The translations under genes were made by a program, and so were the position numbers. DNA of 64,000 nucleotides, from NCBI GenBank assembly GCA_030544215.1, contig JARZZO010000014.1, forward strand, positions 15,162,234 through 15,226,233, written 5' to 3'. This stretch comes from Zantedeschia hybrid cultivar. Lineage: Eukaryota; Streptophyta; Magnoliopsida; Alismatales; Araceae. The notes under the pieces were generated by a model that saw only the letters and a list, made by a program, of their open reading frames with translations, was not told the DNA's origin and did no database searches. Below, piece after piece: positions 34,400 through 46,000 of the stretch; within the stretch, counting starts at the first letter, position 1; the number at the start of each line of letters is the position of its first letter.

Positions 34400-35534
34400 C
34401 TATTTAAGAAAGACCCAACGCGGTCACCGATTCTTTCAAAAATACATTTTTATGTATATAACTTATACATCACCTTTGGTGTTCATATAACTTGAAATCT
34501 GTATTAACAATATAAGTTTTCTTAATCAAAGTACGATGTGCTTTGAAGACAACTAACAAAATTGTCCACGTCATCAGACGAGGGCACGTACCTTTTGCTT
34601 TGAAAACGTACGTAGACTACCTATGTTTTGAAAACTGGGGTCAGAGAACTCGATAGTGAGTTCAGCTCCCAAAGTCCTACTTAGGCCACAATTAAAATTA
34701 ACCGACCTAAGATTATCATACAGTCACTTCGACACTCTTTCTCACGGTTAAGATGGGCCATGGAAAATTAGATGAGAGGAGGCGGCGTAAATTAAGAGAG
34801 AAACTTTGAGAAGATAAAGTTAGTCTGATACTATCTTATAAACCACAAAATTCGAATTTTGAGTTTGAAGGACCCAAGATTATAAGCACTGGTCACAACT
34901 GAAATTAACTGATGTAAAATTATTATATAGTCACTCCAACATAGATCATCATGGATCTATGTGTCTGGACCCCTTAACGCCCTTAGACACATGAAACTAA
35001 GTTGTACGAGAATATATAAATCATTTACTTTTGAAAATAACGTCTACAATACACGTACAGTTCGATTTCATACGTCTAAAGACGTTGGACGGTTCAGACG
35101 CACACGGTCTAAATGATCTCGTTCCGCTCAAAAAAGGCTTAAACCATGTTTAGGTTCAAGGAGAAGATTCAGAGACCAAGTTGGTCGCCCGCTAATCTAA
35201 TTTGAGGAAAAGTCTGTAATGTAAAGTGAAATGGAAGAACAAAGAAATGAAAGCATACAATCCATTTGAAGTAAGTTTGAGGATAAAAGATGAAAAAATC
35301 GTTTCCTCTTTGCGTTTGCTACTAAACAAGACTGTCTAAAATGAGGAATATTATAAAAATATTCCGTCACTTTTGATTTTCTTAAAGACTTAATGCTCTC
35401 CCTCTTCCCAAGTTTCTAACTGTAATCCTACCCTCCTAAGGAAGCATAAATTAGTGGATTAATCCCTACCAGGCTTCATGACGACATGGCATTGACAGTT
35501 CATAAAAAAATATTAAGAATAAAATATAAAGAGA

Positions 35535-35593
<59 letters not shown>

Positions 35594-37037
35594 TTTGACA
35601 TATGCTGATGTTGCAAGCAGGTTATTGAGGTAGAGAGTTACTAAGTAAATAGCAGGAGAGTAATTTTAAGATACAGTTGAATTACATAGAGTTATAATAT
35701 TATATGTATACATATTTTAATGTTCACAAATATAACAGTACCTTTTAAGAGTTAATATTTCTAAAGAGTCCTTTAACAAATCTCCCCACTTAATTTACTG
35801 CAGTCCGTCGGCTACCAACCCGAGTGAGAACGACGGTGCAGCTACTGAGGCCACGGAGTTGCGCCCACCACTGCCACTCTAATCCACTCTCACCCTGTTA
35901 GCCCGACTCAGTTTGACTTGTTGTCTCTTTCTATGGTGTGGACTGTCCAGCGTCTTCGCTGCAAAATCCAAATCCACAAAATAGCCAGTCCTATTGCATC
36001 TCTTCTTCAGACGCAGGCGAGCGATCAGATTGAACAGTAACGTAAATAATGGAGATGGTACCGAGTGCAGTAGAAAGCAGCTGTTTCTAGATGAGCAAAT
36101 TAACACAGAGAGAGAAAAGAGAAGATCGTTGTGTGGAATCGTTCTTGCTCGTGTTACCTATCGGATCAGATATATATACACTCTAATCAAGTAATCACAA
36201 ACAAACCAAGGAGAGAGAGGAAGAGAGAGGCATCACACAATAATTTACGTGGCAATTGGCAACATGCTTTAAGTTTACGGAATCTGATTCTCTCACCACC
36301 AATTTTCACTATTCTTCTCCAAGAATATATACAATAAAGGAACCTTGGAAGGATTCTTTAGCCATATTCTCTTGTTTCTAACCTCTGGAGAACGTTTTCC
36401 AAAAGTACACCATATATAATCTCTGAAACAAAATCTAAAAACATTTTTAAGTCCACTCGCATTGGAGTGGTGTCAACACCACCTAATCTTCAATTTTGGG
36501 TCAGCTTCTACTACTGCTTCTGTTGCTCTTAAAGTGTCGATATCGTGACTAATAGTGTTGACACCTCCTGCTCCTGTGGAAGGCAAGTCCCTCTGCACTA
36601 CAACATGAAAAAAATTCTTTCTTAATCGTTCTAAACTTATATATCAAGAAAAATGATAGAGAAGAAGAAAAAGAAAAAGAAGCAAGTAAGGGAGAGAGAG
36701 GAAGAAGAAGATGATGAACAAGAAGTAGAAAACATGAACAGGTGGATGTGTGATAAAGCTTCACAGCTGCCAGAAAGCCTGAGGCGACCAGGCATACCGT
36801 GCACATTAATTAATCCAGGGCTGGCCCCGCCACCACGTTTCCATCAAAGGCTCTCGTATTTGTTGGTGTGTCTCTCTCCATCCGTGCTCTTGTTCCTTTT
36901 CCTCACGTTAACACACGATTAATTACAGAGGTAAGTAGGCAACCAGTTCGAACCAGTCTTGTCATCCGTTATTGAACGGGGTCCGACAGGCCCTGCTCCG
37001 GGTCGGAAGTTGGTTATGATTTGAAGTCTATCGGTTC
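34400..37037. other. intergenic stretch before element B
   Basis: I recognise no gene, RNA gene or complete mobile element. It includes the TA microsatellite at 35537-35590, a lysine/glutamate low-complexity open frame at 36653-36922 (+), and GC-richer sequence just before element B. Confidence 0.4.
35537..35590. repeat. (TA)n microsatellite
   Basis: About 27 uninterrupted AT/TA dinucleotides. Confidence 0.95.
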
Positions 37038-38058
37038 TGATGTAGATTGGATCTATCACGACCGGATTCCGAGGCTGGAATCCGGAGAAGTGGACCCGAA
37101 TCCGGTTCGGATCGGTGCTACCGAGGCCCGACGGGGATCCGGAAGGCCGAAGAGGCGGAGGCGAAGACGAGGGTCCGAAGGCCGAAGGGCGCTTCGATCG
37201 GAGCAGGCTCGTCTCCGGGAAGTCGGGGCCGAGGCTCCTTCGGGCCGTACTGTCGACAGGCGATGAAGCCGAGGCCGACGGTCTGAGGCCGGAAGGGTCT
37301 CGGACTCGGCTTGCTCTTGGATAGTGAGCCCAAAAGCTCTTTTGCCGGACGAGGGGACAGCACGGGGCCGAGTCTCCTGTCGCAGGGCAGCCGTCGTACG
37401 GCGTCGAGACCAGGGAGAGGAGTCCGAGGTCGGCGGTCGAGACCGACTCGGGAAGGTCGGCGATGATTCAAACCGAACCCCTGCAGGAGGGAAAGAAGAA
37501 GAAAGACCGGTCAGCAGGAGTCCCGGGCTCTAGCCCTTAGGAACCCCCTCCGACGGTCAAGTTAGCTTCTGAAGATGATTCGATTCAGAAGGCAAGAAGT
37601 AGTTTTAATGCTATTTGGACCGTAGTCCTTAAGGGTCTCGGAGGCAAAGAGTTGCATACCTTTGGCAATAAATAGCGGTGTATTTATAGCAGAGGATAGA
37701 GGTTGGTTAACGGTGGTAGCCGATATAGGACTATGTTTGGGCTTACTGGTAAACCGCCATAGTGCCGGATCCGCCACCGGTGTGGGCCGGACTCGGCTAT
37801 CGGGCCGAAGGGGGTTGGGCCGCTGAGGGGCCGAAGCCTGCTGGGCCTTGGGCTGCCGTGCTGTTCCCGGGCCTTAGGCTGATGGGCCGCTGAGGGGCCG
37901 AAGCCTGTTGGGCCGGGAGCGACGGTGCCGCTTGTGGGGCCGAGGGCTGCTGGGCCGCCGATGGGCTGGAGGCTCCCGGAGGGCCTGATACTGCTGCTGT
38001 TGGGCTGAACGGGGTTTAGGCCTGCTCTTAATGGGCCGAATCGGATTCTGCCTCATCA
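37038..38058 (-). repeat. 3' LTR of element B
   Basis: This 1021-bp LTR starts TGATGTAG and ends CATCA. It is the same family as the LTRs of A but clearly diverged, with several indels. A TATAAATA box on the minus strand lies at 37681-37688. The left flank is GGTTC. Its partner flank is off the window. Confidence 0.92.
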
Positions 38059-38082
38059 CATAGCCCCCCACTCTTGTCTTCC
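38059..38082 (-). promoter_or_regulatory. polypurine tract of element B
   Basis: Identical in position and almost in sequence to the tract of element A. On the minus strand it is purine-rich around GAGTGGGGGG and abuts the 3' LTR. Confidence 0.75.
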
Positions 38083-38670
38083 TCAGCTCTGAGATGGCGA
38101 GAGTATAGCCCGAAGCTGCCAAAAGAACATCATAACAGGTGTCTTACCCGAAGCTCTGTTCTCCTTTTACTGGGAAGAGGGGGCCCTCGGTCGGCCGAGG
38201 GCTACGCGGTTGCTTCGTCCCCGCTCGGAGTGGCGACGAAGGCTCAGAGCCAAGAAGCCGAAGGGCCGAGCCCTCTGACTCGTGTCAGGCTCCATTAAAT
38301 GGACGGGATGGCGCGTCGCCTCGCGAGGAAGCACGGGACACGCGTCGCGCATCCGGCCGCTCCGTCGAAAACACAAAAGGATCCTGACCGCTCTCGGGTC
38401 GCGGATCGCCTCGGCTCTCTGCCCGAGGCTTCACTCGGATTGCCGCCTCTTTCATCTTCAGCGCGCGGATCGGGACACGTGTCCCGTATCCGGGCGGTCA
38501 GCCGAAGGGTCGGAGCGCCCTCGGCCGTTGATTGCTTCGCTGCAAGTCCCGGAGCCGGTCCGTCATCACTGCCGAAGGATGGTGCACGTGGCGTGCATCT
38601 GAGAGGAGCGAGGGGACGAGCGGGACGATCTCGGCCGTTGGCTTCGGCAGGAGGCGCTTCGAGTAGGCTC

Positions 38671-38678
38671 TATAAATA
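38671..38678 (+). promoter_or_regulatory. TATA box of the antisense gene in element B
   Basis: TATAAATA on the plus strand, in the context GGCTCTATAAATACAAG, lies 268 bp upstream of the antisense-gene ATG. A transcription start near 38700 is expected. The antisense gene therefore appears to have its own promoter inside the element. Confidence 0.7.
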
Positions 38679-38945
38679 CAAGCCCTCAGCAGGGCACTGT
38701 TCTTCTTCCTGCTGCTGCGCTTGCGTTTCCTCTGCGATCATCCAAGCTCTTCTTCCTTCTCCAGCGGAAAGCTAGCTTCCTGAAGGCTTCGTCCAAGCTC
38801 GCCGGCCACCGTGGGAAGGTCTCCATTCCTCGGAGCGCATCGCTGGTGGAGCTGGGAGGTTTGAGAAGCCGCACTCGGTTCAGGAGAGATTTCCTCCCCC
38901 TTCCTACGAGTAAGCCCTAGCTTTCCTCCTTCCCTTCGTGGCCTT

Positions 38946-41476
38946 ATGGTCCGGGGTTCTTCCAGTGAGATTACTCCTTCGGACGAGGAGTATACTCCTT
39001 CCCACTCTCCGCGATCTCTCCTGTCAGATCCCCTCACCTCAGACTCCCCTGCCTCAGTGATGTCTGAAGAGTCCGAGGTCTCCGGGACTGAGGGGTCCGA
39101 GGCTTCCGGAGCCGAGGTTTCCGGGGCCGAGACCTCCGGGGCCGAGTACGCCGAAGAGGTCCGGAACCCAGGCCAGGCTTCCACTTCGGGACGCCGTCGT
39201 CCTGATATGGCTTCAGAAGCATCCTGCGCCCTTTCGGACGCAGAGGTTATGCGCCTTGTCTCTTACTTCCAACTCCCTTCCTGGATGACGGTCCTTCGGC
39301 CTGACTCCGCCACCCGGGCTAACACTTTCCGCCCGGGTTCCTTCTCTATTTACATTGATAGCTTCGAGGCGGGTTTTCGTCTTCCACTCCCCACCTTCGT
39401 CATCAACCTTCTCAGTTTCTACGGGCTGGCCCCGTCTCAGCTTTTTCCCAACTCCTGGCGCACCGTATACGGCTTCTTGAGCGTCTTCGCTCATGTAAAG
39501 ATCCGCCCTTCCATCAATGTCTTCCGCTATCTCTTCAAAATCCAAAGGCAGGGGAAGTCCGAGTGGTACTGCTTCATCCCTCGGGTCGGGCGAAGCGTAT
39601 TCTCCGGGAAGCCTTCGTCCATCCATGGCTGGAAGAGGAAGTTCGTCTTCGTCTCCCTGCCGGAGAAGGAGGAGAGCGTGTGGCTCTTCCCTACTGAATG
39701 GGCGCCGCTGGCCGCAGGCCTCTCGGATCCTCCTATCCTCACCCCAGTCCAGAGCACCCTCGTGGGTCGCATCCAGATGATGGCCCCGTACAATGTCTGG
39801 GGGCTTCTCAGCGCGTCGGAGCGTCTGGTGACCGCCGGGGTATGGCCGGATCCCCGGTCCGATCCGGTGCGGGCCTTCCCCTACCTTCCTCCCGGGGAGA
39901 CTCCGCGGGGCCGCGGAGGAAGGGCTGCCGCTCCTCTGGCCGAAGCTCTTCCGGCTGAGGATGCTGATGAAGTTTCGGCCGAGGGTAAGTCGGCTCTAAG
40001 TTTGTACTTGTTCACTGTCCTGTTTCTGACAGGCTCTTCTTGCTTGCAGCAATGGCCGATCTCGACGCCCTCCTCGACCGGATATCCGACCAGCGCGGTC
40101 CGGGCCGGGCACCGGCCCCGCAGGCGGCAGGCAGGTCCGGCCGAGGCGCTGGGGCTCCGAGGACCCGAGGCGGGGTCCCAAGGACTGCGGCCTCTACTGA
40201 GGGCCGTGCTGCTGCCTCCGCTCTCGAGAGGGAGCAAAAGTCTAAATTCGCCGCTCGAAGGCACGGCCGAGCGTCGAAGCGCCCCCGGTCGGAAGGGGCC
40301 GTAGACGCGGAGGAGGCTCCGCTGGTCAGGAGGAGTGCCGAGGCCCGAAGGGCCGCGAGGCTGGCGTCTCCTGAGGCGCCGATGGGCGATTCCCCTCCGG
40401 CTGTGGCGGCCGGGGTCGGTGACGAAGGCGCCGGGTCGCAGGCGCCCCGTGCGCAGCGCAAGTGGTGGCGCCCCGAACCGGAGATTTACGAGGACGAGAG
40501 TATGGAAGACTCGCAGACGTGCCTCTGTCTGCTCCGCAGTCTTACTCTCCCTTCGGCCTTTGAAGGGCTGAAGCGTCATTCGGTCATCGACCGGGCGGCG
40601 ATGAGCGTTCGGTTGTCTGTCTAGGTAATGAGCTTGAAGGTGCTTCAGTCGAGCTTTCCTTAGCTTTCCCTTGGTTTTCCTTTTTTTCTGATCATTGTTT
40701 GCTTTCGGCTCGCAGGCTGCGGTGACGGGTAGCGTCCTGATGCACCATCAGGAGCAGCTCCGACTCCAGCTCCTGGAGGCCGAGAGGGAGTCAGACGGCT
40801 CGGGCGAGGGCACTTCGGTGGTGCCCGACATCGAGCCTTTAGTTAATGGGCTCGTAACCTCGAGTGCCCGGGCGCGGGCGCAGCTGAGGCCCGCGCTTCC
40901 GCCAAGGCCAGGGTGAAGGCCAAGGGGGAGCTCGCTGCGGCACAGTCCGAGATCCGGGCCCTCAAGGCCCAGATTCAAGAGAAGGACTCCCGGCGGGCCT
41001 CGGAGAAGCGGCGACACGCCGAGGAGGTATCGGCGCTGAAGCAGGAGCTGGAGGAGGTGGCGGACATGGCCGTAGCTGATTACAAGGCCAGCCCGGACTT
41101 CACCGAAGAGATTATCCAAACTCAACTGTTGGCTTCTTCCTCCGTCTTCGACCTCGGGTTGGCTGTCGCCCAGAGGGCCTGCCCGAGCGTCGATCTGATT
41201 GGGGTCGCCCTACCGAGGGGTGAGGAAGCCAAGGAGCTCCTGTCTTGGTGGCAGGGACTTATGGCCGAGAGGACCTCGACTCCTGCGCCGGATGATGAAG
41301 CTGCGCCCGTTGAGGGGGCCCCTGAGGAGGCTGTCCCTGAGGAGGCTGCCGACGAGGAGGCTGTCCCTGAGGAGGCTGCTGCTCCTGAAGCGGTGCAGAT
41401 CGTCGACTCTCCCTCTCCCTCTCCCTCTCCGGGACAAGCCGCAGCCGAGGTGGAGGAGGCCGAAGCCGTAGAATGA
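38946..41476 (+). pseudogene. antisense additional gene of element B, PF04195-like, spliced
   Basis: Exon 1 (38946-39984) has an acidic Ser-rich N-terminus, then a globular region with IYIDSFEAGFRLPLP, SFYGLAPSQLFPNSWR and WYCFIPR. This is the pattern of Pfam PF04195, annotated as a putative gypsy-type transposon protein of unknown function. An intron at 39985-40049 (GTAAGT...TTGCAG) joins in frame to exon 2 (40050-40624), which is basic and Ala-rich. A second intron (40625-40715, GTAATG...CGCAG) leads to exon 3 (40716-41476), with a coiled coil near LKAQIQEKDSRRASEKRR and an acidic tail. The copy is damaged by an in-frame TAG as the last codon of exon 2 and by a frameshift in exon 3 near 40870-40912. 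It runs opposite to gag-pol, and the two converge on the 73-bp array. Confidence 0.82.
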
Positions 41477-41501
41477 CGCGGGGATCTGCCCCGGTTTTCT
41501 G

Positions 41502-41645
41502 CTTCTTCTTCTGTTGTAAGCCATCGGCCAAGGGTGTAGCTGGTTTACGCTTCTTCTTCTATCGTAAACCTCCGGCCAAGTATACGGCCGGCTTCTACTT
41601 CTTCTTCTGTTGTAAGCCCTCGGCCAAGGGTATGGTCGGTTTTTG
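41502..41645 (+). repeat. three 48-bp repeats after the antisense gene
   Basis: Units beginning CTTCTTCTTCT at 41502, 41550 and 41598 each continue with TGTAAGCC- or CGTAAACC- and CGGCCAAG-type sequence. They lie in the presumed 3' UTR of the antisense gene. Confidence 0.75.
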
Positions 41646-41949
41646 TACTTCCTTTTCTATAAATATAAGGAATGTTTTCGGCTTTACCTTGGTGTTTGTG
41701 TATGATTGACCGAATATGGCCCTTCAGAAGCCTGAGATCCTGTCATCGTTCGCTATAGCTTGTAAGGCCGAGACCCGATGTAGGTTCGGCTAGATAGTTG
41801 CCATAGTATTCGGCCGGGGCCTTTACTATCGTGGTCCACATGATCCGAAGGGACATCTTGCCGCTTCTGATGTATTTCGGATGGCCGAAGCCACTCATGC
41901 TTCTGCTTGCGTGAACTTAGATATGCCCTGCCGCTTCCTGAATCGGTAT

Positions 41950-42955
41950 ACGTGGCTGGAGCCACTCCCGGTACGGTTTACACGGACTTAGAAAGAATAC
42001 CATGCCGCTCCCGATACGGTTTGCATGGCCGAAGCCACTCCCGGTACGGTTTACACGGACTTAGAAAGAATACCATGCCGCTCCCGATACGGTTTGCATG
42101 GCCGAAGCCACTCCCGGTACGGTTTACACGGACTTAGAAAGAATACCATGCCGCTCCCGATACGGTTTACATGGCCGAAGCCACTCCCGGTACGGTTTAC
42201 ACGGACTTAGAAAGAATACCATGCCGCTCCCGATACGGTTTGCATGGCCGAAGCCACTCCCGGTACGGTTTACACGGACTTAGAAAGAATACCGTGCCGC
42301 TCCCGATACGGTTTGCATGGCCGAAGCCACTCCCGGTACGGTTTACACGGACTTAGAAAGAATACCATGCCGCTCCCGATACGGTTTGCATGGCCGAAGC
42401 CACTCACGGTACGGTTTACACGGACTTAGAAAGAATACCATGCCGCTCCCGATACGGTTTGCATGGCCGAAGCCACTCCCGGTACGGTTTACACGGACTT
42501 AGAAAGAATACCATGCCACTCCCGATACGGTTTACATGGCCGAAGCCACTCCCGGTACGGTTTACACGGACTTAGAAAGAATACCATGCCGCGCCCGATA
42601 CGGTTTACATGGCCGAAGCCACTCCCGGTACGGTTTACATGGACTTAGAAAGAATACCATGCCGCTCCCGATACGGTTTACATGGCCGAAGCCACTCCCG
42701 GTACGGTTTACACGGACTTAGAAAGAATACCATGCCGCTCCCGATACGGTTTGCATGGCCGAAGCCACTCCCGGTACGGTTTACACGGACTTTAGAAAGA
42801 ATACCATGCCGCTCCCGATACGGTTTACATGGCCGAAGCCACTCCCGGTACGGTTTACACGGACTTAGAAAGAATACCATGCCGCTCCCGATACGGTTTA
42901 CATGGCCGAAGCCACTCCCGGTACGGTTTACACGGACTTAGAAAGAATACCATGC
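41950..42955. repeat. 73-bp tandem array in element B
   Basis: About 13 to 14 units of 73 bp contain CCGCTCCCGATACGGTTT and CCACTCCCGGTACGGTTT. The unit is the 71-bp unit of element A with AAAGAATA in place of GAAAA-type sequence. The array lies between the end of pol and the end of the antisense gene. Confidence 0.95.
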
Positions 42956-43014
42956 CTCCTGATAGAAGAAGTTTTTATTCATACTCTTCGGCTGTAAGCC
43001 TGGGGAAAAGTGAC

Positions 43015-46000
43015 TTACACATAATAACGCCGAAGGCGCTCAACATTCCAGGTGCAAGGGAGAGGCTGGCCCGAAAGGGTCTCCAACCGATAAGCTCCAC
43101 GCCTGATCACCTCCCTAACTCGATAGGGCCCCTCCCAATTGGGGGCAAGTTTTCCTGAGGCCTCGACTGGTTTGGAAGCATGAGCGTTTTTCAACACGAG
43201 GCTCCCTACTTCAAAGCATCGGGGCTTTACTCGAGTGTTGTGGTACTTCGCCATGCGCTGTTGATAAGCGGCCAGCCGGACGCGAGCCTTGTCTCGGGCC
43301 TCTTCGATGAGGTCTAGGTGGTCTTTCAGTCCTTCTTCGTTGGCCTTCGGATCGTAAGCAATGACCCTGAGAGAGGGAAGGCCGATCTCCACCGGAATAA
43401 CGGCCTCTACGCCATAGGCCATGCGAAAGGGAGTTTCGCCGGTGGGGGTTCGGCTTGTCGTCCGATAAGGCCACAGAACACTCGGCAGCTCCTCTACCCA
43501 TCGGCCCTTAGCTTCGCCGAGGCGGGTTTTCAATCCCTGTAGGAGGCTTCGGTTAACGACTTCGACTTGGCCGTTTGTTCGAGGATGCGCCACCGAAGTG
43601 AATTTGTGGAGTATGCCGAAGCTGGCGCAGTTGTCGCTAAACCGCCGGCTGTCGAACTGCTTCCCATTGTCAGAAATGATGGCCCGAGGGATGCCGAACC
43701 GGCAAATGATGGACTTCCAGACGAAGTTCCAAGCATTGCTATCGGTTATTGCCGCGAGGGGTTCGGCTTCGACCCACTTAGTGAAATAGTCTACTGCCAC
43801 GATGAGGAATTTTCTCTGGCCGGTGGCGACGGGAAAAGGCCCCAGGAGGTCGATCCCCCACTGAGTGAAAGGCCAGGGGTCGGATAAGGGGGTCAGAAGG
43901 GCGGCTGCCTGGTGGATGAGGGAGCTATACCTCTGGCACTGGTCACAGCGCCGGACGAGGGCTAAGGCGTCCTCTCGGAGGGATGGCCACCAGTAGCCTT
44001 GTCTTAGAAGCTTGTGAGCCAAGGCCCTTCCTCCCGCATGCGCTCCGCATACCCCTTCATGGACTTCTTCCGTGGCGTAGTCGGCTTCAGCTGGGCCGAG
44101 GCACCGCAGCAGTGGTCGGTCGAAGGATTTCTTGTACAGGGCCCCGTCCAGAAGAAGAAAGTGGGATGAGCGCTGTCGAATGCGCTTTGCCTCCTTCGGA
44201 TCTGGCGGGACTTCTCCTTGGAGAAGGAAAGCGACGAGGGGGGTCATCCATGTCTCGGCCTCGGCCTCGGCCTCAGCGACTAGCATGGCCTGGGTTTCGC
44301 CGAGGCTTGGTTCGGCGAGCTCTTCGACGAGGATCATTCGTCCTCCCCCCCCGTCTTGGGTTGACGCCAGCCGGGAAAGTGCATCGGCTCGGACATTCTC
44401 GGCTCTCGGGATCCTCACGACTTCATAAGAGTCGAATTGGGCGAGGATTTTACGAGTCACCTGGAGATAAGAAGCCATCATTGCGTCCCGAGCATCGTAC
44501 TCCCCGGAGATGTGGCTGGCGATCAGCTGGGAATCGCTGAAGGCCTTCAGGTTCCGGGCATCGAGCTTCTTTGCGGCCCGGAGGCCGGAGATGAGAGCTT
44601 CATACTCGGCGGCATTGTTGGTTGCTGGGAAGGAGAAGCGCAGGGCGTACTCCGTGACGACCCCTTCGGGCGATGCCAGGATCCATCCGGCGCCGCTGCC
44701 CGTGGAGCACGCGGAGCCGTCTACGAAGAGTCGCCATTCGTCGGCTGGCACGGGAGCCGAAGTAGCCTCGGCTTCGGGCGCGTTTGGCACTGGCTGAGGC
44801 GCCTCGGAGGCGCCAGGGGTAAGTTCGGCGATGAAATCTGCCAACGCCTGGGCTTTTATAGCCACCCGAGGAGCGTAGGAGATATTGAACTCCCCTAGCT
44901 CGATTGCCCATTTTGCCAGCCTGCCGGACACCTCTGGCCGGGAGAGGACTTGTCTCAGGGGCTGGTCGGTGAGGACCTTCACGGAATGGGCCAGAAATAG
45001 GGCCGGAGCCTCCTTGCGGACGAGACAAGGGCCAGAGCCAACTTCTCCAGGGCAAGGTACCGGAGTTCTGCCCCTTGAAGGGCTCGGCTGGTATAATAAA
45101 CTGGCTTCTGCATGCCTTCTTGCTCTCGGACGAGGACGGCACTGAGAGCCGTCTCGGTGACCGCAAGGTATAAGCTCAGGGGTTCCCCGGGAACTGGCTT
45201 GGATAAGATGGGGACTTTGGAGAGGTAGGCCTTCAGCTGGTCGAAGGCTGCTTGGCACTCTTCCGTCCACTCGAAGTTGTTGGCCTTCTTCAGCAGCTTG
45301 AAGAAGGGGAAACAATAGTCGGCCGCCCTTGACATGAAGCGACTGAGGGCTGCGATCCTCCCGTTCAGCTTCTGTACTTCTCGGATGTTCGCCGGGGGGC
45401 GCATCTGTACGATGGCCGAAATCTTCTCGGGGTTGGCTTCCACCCCACGGCGGGTGACCATGTAACCGAGGAACTTGCCGGAGGCTACCCCGAAGGCGCA
45501 TTTGGCCAGATTCAGCTTTATCTTGTACCGCCTAAGGGCGGAGAAAGTCTCGTCTAGGTCGGCCAAATGCTCTGAAGCGATACGGCTCTTGACCAACATG
45601 TCGTCTATGTAGACCTCCATGTTTCGGCCCAGCTGTGGAGCGAACACTTTGTTGACGAGGCGCTGGATGTTGCGCCGGCGTTCTTCAGACCGAAGGGCAT
45701 TCGGGTGTAGCAGTACAGGCCCAAATCGGTCGTGAAGCTGGTCTTACTCTCGTCATCCGGATGCATCCGGATCTGGTGGTAGCCCGAATAGGCGTCGAGG
45801 AAGCTTAAGAGCTCGTGGCCGGAAGTTGCGTCCACCACCTGGTCCATCCGAGGCAGCGGAAAGCTGTCCATCGGACTGGCTTTGTTGAGGTTGGTGAAGT
45901 CCACGCACATACGCCACTTGCCCTCTTTCTTTGGCACCATGACCACGTTGGCGATCCACTCCGGATGATGCACCTCTCGGAGGTGTCCGGCGTCCAGCCC

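Noticed and set aside
43211..44898. Plus-strand and second-frame open frames across the pol region of B
   Set aside because: They are shadows of the minus-strand Pol frame, which carries all recognisable motifs.
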